64,000 nt of DNA from contig NZ_FRAR01000010.1 of assembly GCF_900142375.1 (NCBI RefSeq), positions 62,001 to 126,000 of the forward strand. The letters run 5' to 3'. Of the stretch, positions 58,328-64,000 are shown piece by piece (the stretch's first letter is position 1; each line of letters opens with the position of its first letter). This DNA is from Desulforamulus aeronauticus DSM 10349. Its GTDB lineage: Bacteria; Bacillota; Desulfotomaculia; Desulfotomaculales; Desulfotomaculaceae. Under the pieces are notes generated by a model. It was given only the letters and a program-made list of their open reading frames with translations, was not told the origin of the DNA and did not search any database. The position numbers and the translations under genes are program-made.

Positions 58328-59094
58328 CAAGCCAACCCCTTCAATAAGAGTAGTAGATCTCGTTGCAGGGTATCAAAGATATATTTAAATACGGAGGTTA
58401 AGGCTGGCAACAAGATGGCCAGCGTAGAAACCCCCACCGCTATTTTCAAAGGAAAGCCAAGTTGAAATATATTCATTTGCGGAGCCGTTTTACCAACGAG
58501 ACCCATCGATAAATCGGTAATCACCAGTATGGCCACCACCGGGGCACAAATCTGTACTGCCAGCGTAAAGGTATCCGCAAAAATACGGATTATCAGTAAG
58601 GTTACTTCACCGCTAATACCCGCGGCAGTCAAGGGAACCAGTTGATAGCTTTTGACCATAGCCTGAATCAGCGCATGGTGCCCGTCTATATTCATAAATA
58701 AGACCAGTGTCATCATGTAGAGAAATCGTGAAACTAGGGTATTTATACTGCCACTTAGTGGATCCATGACAGAAGCCATGGCAAAACCAATTTGGAAATC
58801 TAATAAGGTACCCGCTATCCTGACAACACTAAAGACTAAGGTACAGACAAAACCTAAAGCTAAACCAACCCCCACTTCACTAAACACCGCCAAGCCAAAT
58901 CCCCACACGCCACCAGGAAACTCCAAGCTGGGCGGCTGCACCAAAGGAGTTACCAAAACTGCCAGGGTAAAGGCAAGGCCTGCTTTAACCAGTGGAGGAA
59001 TGCCCGCTAGGCTAAACAAAGGGCAGGCAACAATAAATGAGGCCATCCGAATCAATACCAAGAAAAAAACAATGATTAATTCTATATTTAGCAC
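58327..59094 (-). CDS. fliR: Flagellar export protein FliR
   Basis: This 255-residue integral membrane export-gate component has about six hydrophobic segments and the family GFVCTLVFSVVRIAGTLLDFQIGFAM segment in shorter form (ALGFVCTLVFS, LLDFQIGFAMAS). GTG start with GGGGTG seven bases upstream. Order fliP-fliQ-fliR-flhB-flhA is conserved. Confidence 0.95.
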   Translation of the reverse strand: MLNIELIIVFFLVLIRMASFIVACPLFSLAGIPPLVKAGLAFTLAVLVTPLVQPPSLEFPGGVWGFGLAVFSEVGVGLALGFVCTLVFSVVRIAGTLLDFQIGFAMASVMDPLSGSINTLVSRFLYMMTLVLFMNIDGHHALIQAMVKSYQLVPLTAAGISGEVTLLIIRIFADTFTLAVQICAPVVAILVITDLSMGLVGKTAPQMNIFQLGFPLKIAVGVSTLAILLPALTSVFKYIFDTLQRDLLLLLKGLA

Positions 59095-59106
59095 TGCCCG
59101 GCACCC

Positions 59107-59376
59107 CTAGCCAATAATATTGGGTATCTGCTCATAGAGCTTGGTTGTAAACTGGATCGCTATATTGAGAAGCCAGCCCGCAGCCACCACCAAAGTAACA
59201 AACACCGCCACCATCTTGGGCACAAAGGATAAGGTTTGCTCCTGGATCTGGGTGGTTGCCTGTAGAATACCAACAATTAGTCCCACTAACATGGCCATCC
59301 CGAGGGTGGGAAGTGACAAAATCACTACCATCATCAAAGCTTCCCGGGCCAAGTGTAATACGTAAGTCTGTGTCAC
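59107..59376 (-). CDS. fliQ: Flagellar export protein FliQ
   Basis: This 89-residue protein has two transmembrane segments and the family core LVGLIVGILQATTQIQEQTLSF in parts (IVGILQATTQIQEQ). GTG 59376 follows GGGGGG. It lies 12 bases after fliP. Confidence 0.96.
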   Translation of the reverse strand: MTQTYVLHLAREALMMVVILSLPTLGMAMLVGLIVGILQATTQIQEQTLSFVPKMVAVFVTLVVAAGWLLNIAIQFTTKLYEQIPNIIG

Positions 59377-59388
59377 AGCAAAGCCCCC

Positions 59389-60177
59389 CTACCTAAAGCT
59401 TTCTACCAACGATTTTACCACCAAATACCAGCCATCCACCATGACAAACAGTAACAGCTTAAAGGGCAGTGCCACCATCACTGGCGGCAGCATAAACATC
59501 CCCATGGACATCAAAGTACTGGCTACCACCATATCAATAACCAGAAAGGGTACAAAGATAATAAAACCGATTTGAAAGGCGGTTTTTAACTCACTAATAA
59601 TAAAGGCTGGTACCATAACAGACAGGGGAACGTCATTGATGTTGTTGGGTTTGTCCATTTTGGCTATGTTGAGAAACAACCCTAAATCTTTCTCCCTGGT
59701 TTGCCGGGACATAAATTGTCGTAAAGGCTCCACAGCCTTATCGGTGGCTTGCTCATAGGTTAACTGGTTGACCAAATAGGGCTGAATGGCATTTTTGTTA
59801 ATATCCTGATAGGTCGGCATCATGATAAAGATGGTCAGAAACAAGGCCAAACCAATTAAGACTTGGTTAGGAGGGGTTTGTTGGGTACCTAAGGCATTCC
59901 GTAAGAAGGATAGCACCACAACAATGCGGGTAAAGGAAGTTAACATCAATAAAAATGCCGGTACGAAAGAAAGTAAGGTTAGAAAGATTAACAGTTTTAC
60001 ACTATCAACCACTTGCTGCGGCCCATTGGCAGTTTCCACATTTAAATTGATGCTTGGTATCGGAATCAGGGGTTCCGCAGAAACCCCTGATGGCAGTAGA
60101 AATAGGCACAGTGCCATCAGGATGAGAGTTGCTATACTACTTTTTTTGCTGATTATTTTCCGGACACCCACTACCAC
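59389..60177 (-). CDS. fliP: Flagellar export protein FliP
   Basis: This protein of about 262 residues has a cleavable signal (IATLILMALCLFLLPSGVSA) and four transmembrane helices. Family segments include SFTRIVVVLSFLRNALGTQQ, LGLFLNIA and VPAFIISELKTAFQIGF. GTG 60177 has AGGAAGGG five bases upstream. TTG 60195 is an in-frame alternative. Both starts lie inside fliO. Confidence 0.95.
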   Translation of the reverse strand: MVVGVRKIISKKSSIATLILMALCLFLLPSGVSAEPLIPIPSINLNVETANGPQQVVDSVKLLIFLTLLSFVPAFLLMLTSFTRIVVVLSFLRNALGTQQTPPNQVLIGLALFLTIFIMMPTYQDINKNAIQPYLVNQLTYEQATDKAVEPLRQFMSRQTREKDLGLFLNIAKMDKPNNINDVPLSVMVPAFIISELKTAFQIGFIIFVPFLVIDMVVASTLMSMGMFMLPPVMVALPFKLLLFVMVDGWYLVVKSLVESFR

Positions 60178-60541
60178 TTCTTCCCTTCCTGCCAATTAAT
60201 TGCTTCATTTGCTGAGACAAAACATCTTTAAAATCTGTCATCGACCCAGGCCCGAGGCCTGAGCCAGTAATCGGTTCCGGTAAGGAAGCAAATTCCTTTA
60301 ATAAAGTAACATTGTTCTCCTGAAAGGCTACTAAATAATATTGGCCACCAATTTCCACCAACACCAGCCCACCCTTGGGTCCCAGGGGCATATGCTCCAC
60401 TACTCGCATATAACGTGAGGCTCCAGAGGAAAAGCCTTTACTCCTAGCCAAGCCATATTTTATGGTAAGATAGGCCAGTCCTAGCACCAGTGGTAACAGA
60501 ATGATCATTCTAACAAACAGCCAAAGGGTTTCATTATCCAT
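60137..60541 (-). CDS. fliO: Flagellar biosynthesis protein FliO/FliZ
   Basis: This 134-residue protein has one N-terminal transmembrane helix (VRMIILLPLVLGLAYLTI), then the beta-rich FliO core (VVEHMPLGPKGGLVLVEIGGQYYLV in shorter parts). The C-terminal tail is polar. It overlaps fliN by eight bases and assists FliP assembly. Confidence 0.9.
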   Translation of the reverse strand: MDNETLWLFVRMIILLPLVLGLAYLTIKYGLARSKGFSSGASRYMRVVEHMPLGPKGGLVLVEIGGQYYLVAFQENNVTLLKEFASLPEPITGSGLGPGSMTDFKDVLSQQMKQLIGRKGRSGSGCPENNQQKK

Positions 60542-60929
60542 GGTCGGTCTCCCGCCTGAGGGTTTTCGGTGGAATCATGCTGTAAATGCGAACAGCAAAA
60601 CTATCATTGACAATAATAATTTCCCCAAGGGCCGTTTTTTTATCATTGATGTAAATATTAATAGCATCACCGGCGGACTTGTCTAAATCCAATACTGAAC
60701 CCACATCTAGGTTCAGAACATCACGAAATTTCATAGTAATGTCACCCAACTCCGCGCTAATGGTTATCTTAACATCTTCTATGTGGCCTAAACCGGTTTT
60801 CATGGCACGATCCTTTTGCAAGGCATCCAGAGGCGGGAAGCGGACCTTTTTGATAGCCGCTTCCCCTCTGGTAGATGCTCCACCGTCTAGCTCACCCAGA
60901 AACGCCGCTATTTCTTTTTCAGTCATCAT
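60534..60929 (-). CDS. fliN: Flagellar switch protein FliN
   Basis: This 131-residue protein has a short N-terminal part and a SpoA domain (ITISAELGDITMKFRDVLNL, IIIVNDSFAVRI). It is encoded besides FliY, which has its own SpoA domain, so the C-ring may contain both. The ATG follows AAAGGTGAT. Confidence 0.9.
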   Translation of the reverse strand: MMTEKEIAAFLGELDGGASTRGEAAIKKVRFPPLDALQKDRAMKTGLGHIEDVKITISAELGDITMKFRDVLNLDVGSVLDLDKSAGDAINIYINDKKTALGEIIIVNDSFAVRIYSMIPPKTLRRETDHG

Positions 60930-60941
60930 ATTTTATCACCT

Positions 60942-61430
60942 TTACTGAGTGAGATATTCAGAAAAGTACACCCGATAAATTTCGCCCTCTGGGAGGTTTT
61001 TGTTAACCTCACTCTTGATTTCCTGGCCTACTTTGTCAATACTCTCTGGAGGCTGCACATCCGTCAGTTTCTTCTTGCGAATGACCCGGATAATGCAATC
61101 CTGCAGGGCTGCTTTGTTCTTGTTGAGCTCTTCGCCCATTTTTTTATTTTTTTTGTTTTGCTCGTATTCCAGCACTGGGGTGAGTCGCATAAAGTTGCTG
61201 CCACCAGGATCAGCCAGGTTTACCAGCAAGCTGCCCATACTATAGGTAACCAGTTTCTCAGGATCTGGGCCTGCACTTTTACCCTCGCTGGCGGTGCTTT
61301 TATAATAAATATAACCCCCTACACCCAGGCCCGCTAATAATAAGAGAAGAATTAAGATAATTAGCAAGGTCCTTACGGTAAAGAATTTCTTTTTCTGCAC
61401 CTGTGGTGCTGTTTCCTGTGGAGCGGCCAA
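60942..61430 (-). CDS. fliL: Flagellar basal body-associated protein FliL
   Basis: This 162-residue protein has one transmembrane helix (TLLIILILLLLLAGLGVGGYIYY in shorter form, 22-44) and the extracytoplasmic FliL domain ending GEIYRVYFSEYLTQ. TTG 61430 with GGGTGAG upstream. It lies 45 bases after flgE. No flbD/swrD gene is present between them, unlike in Bacillus. Confidence 0.93.
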   Translation of the reverse strand: MAAPQETAPQVQKKKFFTVRTLLIILILLLLLAGLGVGGYIYYKSTASEGKSAGPDPEKLVTYSMGSLLVNLADPGGSNFMRLTPVLEYEQNKKNKKMGEELNKNKAALQDCIIRVIRKKKLTDVQPPESIDKVGQEIKSEVNKNLPEGEIYRVYFSEYLTQ

Positions 61431-61475
61431 GTTATACTCACCCTTTACACTTAGTTATTTAACCATCTATAGAAA

Positions 61476-63035
61476 TTATCGCTTGAGGTTGACAAGTTCT
61501 TCCAGAAGAGTATCGGAAACGGTAATGGTCCGTGCATTGGCCTGAAAACCACGCTGGGTTACCATCATATCCACCATCTCCTGGGACAGGTTGACGTTGG
61601 AACCTTCCAGATAGCCAGAGTTGATGGTGTTGTTATTGGCTGCGCTGGCAGTACCTTCTTCTGCTTCACCAGAAGCACCTGTGGCAGAAAATAAATTACC
61701 GCCTTCCTTCTTTAAACCATCATTACTTTTGAAGGAATACAATGCTACCTGACCGTTGGAAACCTTTACGGATCTTCCCAAACTGTCAACACCGGAAATA
61801 TTCCCCAGACTGTCAACAGCTATTGTATTGATCGTTTTCTGCCCGTTAATTGCACTCTCTTCGCTCTTAGCAGTATCATACGCTAGCTGAGCTTTCTTTA
61901 AAGACACTTCAGCGTTATTCAAATTTTTCATAGCCACGTCATATTCGTCTTTGGCTTTATCATAGGAAGCCTTTGCAAGATCATATTCGTATTTGGGACC
62001 AGCATATGAATTCGCTTTATAATCATCATAATCAGTCTTTGCGGTATCTCTTGCAGTTTCAGCAGCGGCTAGGGCCGCTTGTGCTGCTGCATGACCTGTT
62101 GGATCTAAAATAGGATCTATAGCAGCCAAATCATCCTGGCATTGTTTAACAGCGGCTTCGCTATCTTCATAATCTTTTTTGAGACCTTCATACTTGGGAA
62201 TGTCAGTGTAATCATCGTAAAGAGTTTTTGCGGTATTTCTTGCAGTCTCAGCAGCGGATAGGGCGTCTTGGGCTGCAATTACATCTGAACCCGCAGGATC
62301 CGCACCGCTGGCCAGCAGATCATCAAGCACCTTTTTGCATTTATCTACTTCGGTCTGTTTTTTTTCATAATCTGTTTTTAGACTAATATAATTTGTGAGA
62401 ACTTTATTTAAATCACTGCTTGCAGTATCTAGAGCCGCGATCTTGTCATCAAGTGCTTTTTCAGCGTCACTGGCCAGTGGTTTATAGGCATTAACATAAC
62501 CCTGTGCCTCCGTAACACTGCCTTGGGCTGAACTAACTTTTATTTGAGCTGCAGAAGACGCAGTACCGGAGTAATAAGCCTTATCAATTTCAATCTTAAT
62601 CGGTTGGCCTCCCGTGCCGCATAAAAGCATACCATCAGAATTTACAACATTGTAGGTTCCCGGACTTCCCGGATCCTCCATCAAGAAAAAAACACCATCC
62701 CTTGTATACCTCATGGATGTACTATCAGAAGTGGCACCGGGCTTTAAGCCAAAGAAGCCATTCCCTTGAATAGCCAAGTCCAGAGTTCTACCTGTACTTT
62801 GCATCGGGCCTTGGGTAAAGTCATTGTTGATACTGGCCACCTTCATACCGGTACCCACTTGGTTTTGTCCAATGGCCGGGTTGTTACTATAGTATTGACT
62901 CAGTGCATCCTGAAAGTTTACTCTTCCTGACTTAAATCCAGTGGTATTAACATTGGAAATATTGTTGCCCACCACGTCCATACGTGTCTGGTGGTTTTTT
63001 AATCCCGAAATGCCGGAGTAAAGAGATTTAAGCAT
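61476..63035 (-). CDS. flgE: Flagellar hook protein FlgE with large helical insertion
   Basis: This 519-residue protein starts with the D0 helix (LYSGISGLKNHQTRMDVVGN in part) and NISNVNTTGFK, followed by LDLAIQGNGFF. It ends with the D0 helix (NVNLSQEMVDMMVTQ, FQANARTITVSDTLLEEL). Between residues about 160 and 398 lies a polar, Ala/Asp/Lys-rich segment predicted as coiled coil, where other FlgE proteins have short beta domains. Without it the protein would be about 280 residues, close to Bacillus hook proteins. ATG has GGAGGATTTC upstream. It follows flgD and its small partner gene. Confidence 0.9.
   Translation of the reverse strand: MLKSLYSGISGLKNHQTRMDVVGNNISNVNTTGFKSGRVNFQDALSQYYSNNPAIGQNQVGTGMKVASINNDFTQGPMQSTGRTLDLAIQGNGFFGLKPGATSDSTSMRYTRDGVFFLMEDPGSPGTYNVVNSDGMLLCGTGGQPIKIEIDKAYYSGTASSAAQIKVSSAQGSVTEAQGYVNAYKPLASDAEKALDDKIAALDTASSDLNKVLTNYISLKTDYEKKQTEVDKCKKVLDDLLASGADPAGSDVIAAQDALSAAETARNTAKTLYDDYTDIPKYEGLKKDYEDSEAAVKQCQDDLAAIDPILDPTGHAAAQAALAAAETARDTAKTDYDDYKANSYAGPKYEYDLAKASYDKAKDEYDVAMKNLNNAEVSLKKAQLAYDTAKSEESAINGQKTINTIAVDSLGNISGVDSLGRSVKVSNGQVALYSFKSNDGLKKEGGNLFSATGASGEAEEGTASAANNNTINSGYLEGSNVNLSQEMVDMMVTQRGFQANARTITVSDTLLEELVNLKR
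61842..62558 (-). repeat. Internal helical-hairpin repeats in FlgE
   Basis: The insertion holds about two and a half units of 63-66 residues. Each runs Y-x-LK-x-DYE, a Cys (C233, C299), a DPAG/DPTG turn, and then AAQxALxAAETARxTAKTxYDDY with few changes between units (253-276 and 316-339). The third unit lacks Cys and turn. The DNA of units 1 and 2 is also similar, showing duplication. Confidence 0.8.
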
Positions 63036-63108
63036 TGATGAAATCCTCCCTTTATAGGTTGACTGCTTCTATCGTTCCGCAGTCGGCAGCTTCCTTCCGG
63101 TCCAGCTG

Positions 63109-63558
63109 CTATTTAATAATAACGGCACTGTCTATGTTGGTAAAAACATGATCCGCCATACTCTTACCGTCTATGGCAGTAATAACGGTTCGATTGGTTA
63201 TGCTGGTCACTAAAGCCAAATCCCGATACAACAGCAGAGAATCCTTGGCCCCCTTGGCCGCAGCCTGCTGCACCGCTTGATTAATCTTGGTTAAATCCTC
63301 CTGATTAAAGGAGATATTTCTCTCCTGCAACCGTTTGGTCGCATGGGCAGACAGCTTTACTTCCTGCTGTTGGGCAACCTCACGCTGCAGCAGTTCCTCA
63401 AAGATTACATTATTCGGTAGTTTGCTCTGCCGTGTCTGCGCCTGTTTCTGGAGCTGGTTCGCTTGGCTGCTCTGTTCCGGTTTCATCGGCCGGGGGAGTG
63501 GGTGCTGGTTCAGTTCCCTCTGGTGTGCTGTCATCCGGGGGTAATTGCTCAGATCCAT
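63109..63558 (-). CDS. Flagellar operon protein of TIGR02530 type
   Basis: This 149-residue cytoplasmic protein's C-terminal half (SAHATKRLQERNI, LLLYRDLALVTSI, NRTVITAIDG, HVFTNIDSAVII) matches the small flagellar operon family that sits between flgD and flgE in Firmicutes. ATG 63558 has GAGGAGGG six bases upstream. Its first 50 codons overlap the end of flgD in another frame. Role is unknown; hook assembly is suggested by position. Confidence 0.85.
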   Translation of the reverse strand: MDLSNYPRMTAHQRELNQHPLPRPMKPEQSSQANQLQKQAQTRQSKLPNNVIFEELLQREVAQQQEVKLSAHATKRLQERNISFNQEDLTKINQAVQQAAAKGAKDSLLLYRDLALVTSITNRTVITAIDGKSMADHVFTNIDSAVIIK

Positions 63559-63994
63559 TGGGTGCCCTCCTCTCCACGGATAGTACGGTGTTTAGATCAT
63601 AGGGCTTTAGAACATCCTCACCCATCCAAAGCTTAACCCCCGTGCTGTCAAAGGTAACCTTACGAACTACACCAATCAGCATTTCCTGGGGATTATCTGG
63701 ATTGATTACCGCCACTTCACAATCCATTAGGGAAGAGCCATAGCTTAGCATCTGCATTTCATACATTTTATTGAAGTTATTGTTTAGGTTCGTAATTTGC
63801 TCCAAGGTGGTAAATTGAGCCATCTGCTCAGTAAACTTATTGGTATCCATGGGACTGGTGGGATCCTGATACCTTAACTGGGCTACCATGAGTTGCAGGA
63901 AAGCATCTTTATCTAATTCTTTTTTAGGTTCCCGTTTTCTATTTTCATAATAGTAATCACTATTCGTTGTAGCAGTTTGATTAACTGTCGTCAC
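63410..63994 (-). CDS. flgD: Hook-capping protein FlgD, start near or beyond window edge
   Basis: This scaffold for hook polymerisation is at least 194 residues long. Family segments DKDAFLQLMVAQLRYQDPTSPMD (shorter core LQLMVAQLRYQDP) and FTEQMAQFTTLEQI are present. GTG 63994 is the first possible start, but the frame stays open to the edge and no ribosome site is visible, so the true start may lie outside. The C-terminal 45 residues are acidic and Pro/Thr/Glu-rich and overlap the next gene by 149 bases. Confidence 0.88.
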   Translation of the reverse strand: MTTVNQTATTNSDYYYENRKREPKKELDKDAFLQLMVAQLRYQDPTSPMDTNKFTEQMAQFTTLEQITNLNNNFNKMYEMQMLSYGSSLMDCEVAVINPDNPQEMLIGVVRKVTFDSTGVKLWMGEDVLKPYDLNTVLSVERRAPNGSEQLPPDDSTPEGTEPAPTPPADETGTEQPSEPAPETGADTAEQTTE

Positions 63995-64000
63995 TTGATT

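Overview
The window looks like a chromosomal segment of a motile, anaerobic, spore-former-type Firmicute, most like the Desulfotomaculum/Desulforamulus group of Peptococcaceae. This is inferred from gene content and order, not from a search. Supporting signs are a one-operon purine pathway with PurS/PurQ/small PurL, a 4Fe-4S-type PurF, short HisG with HisZ, a long fli/flh/che operon containing both FliY and FliN, purine and ykkC-type riboswitches, strong Shine-Dalgarno sites and frequent TTG/GTG starts. Almost every gene is on the minus strand, so operons read from high to low coordinates.

Region by region. 1-7.5 kb: pcrA-amj-ligA (repair helicase, lipid II flippase, DNA ligase), a terminator, then two exported proteins (beta-propeller, S-layer-homology) behind a possible SigD promoter. 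7.5-8.1 kb: a solitary plus-strand coiled-coil gene with its own promoter and terminator. 8.1-16.4 kb: the histidine operon (yerC-like regulator-hisZ-hisG-D-C-B-H-A-F-IE), with an internal promoter and a perfect palindrome in front of hisG. 16.6-30.4 kb: a complete purine operon, permease-purE-B-C-S-Q-L-F-M-N-H-D, led by a tandem guanine + PRPP (ykkC-family) riboswitch. 30.9-33.1 kb: adenine deaminase behind a second, diverged copy of that tandem riboswitch, whose purine specificity base is U (adenine type) instead of C. 33.1-41.3 kb: a PilZ gene, then an accessory island with a type I restriction-modification system, a small HTH regulator with a probable operator, a broken SLOG gene and a decayed integrase. 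41.3-45.2 kb: hpt-guaA, a LolA-like membrane-anchored protein and a plus-strand MazG/DUF1015-like pair. 45.3-64 kb: a flagellar and chemotaxis operon, flgD to fliY, running off the right edge.

The genes fit together well. Adenine deaminase, the purine permease, Hpt and GuaA salvage bases. The pur operon makes IMP from PRPP, the substrate shared with HisG and Hpt. PRPP and free purines are the expected riboswitch inputs. The flagellar operon supplies the export gate, C-ring switch, hook, SigD, FlhF/FlhG and a CheY/CheC/CheD/CheR adaptation module.

The most unusual observations are: (1) the adenine-type tandem riboswitch before adenine deaminase; (2) a hook protein FlgE with about 240 residues of helical, internally repeated sequence inserted; (3) a family of dispersed fold-back repeats in his and pur intergenic regions, with a nested full copy between purN and purH; (4) a structured, unassigned intergenic RNA between cheY and fliM; (5) a 149-base overlap of flgD with the next gene.
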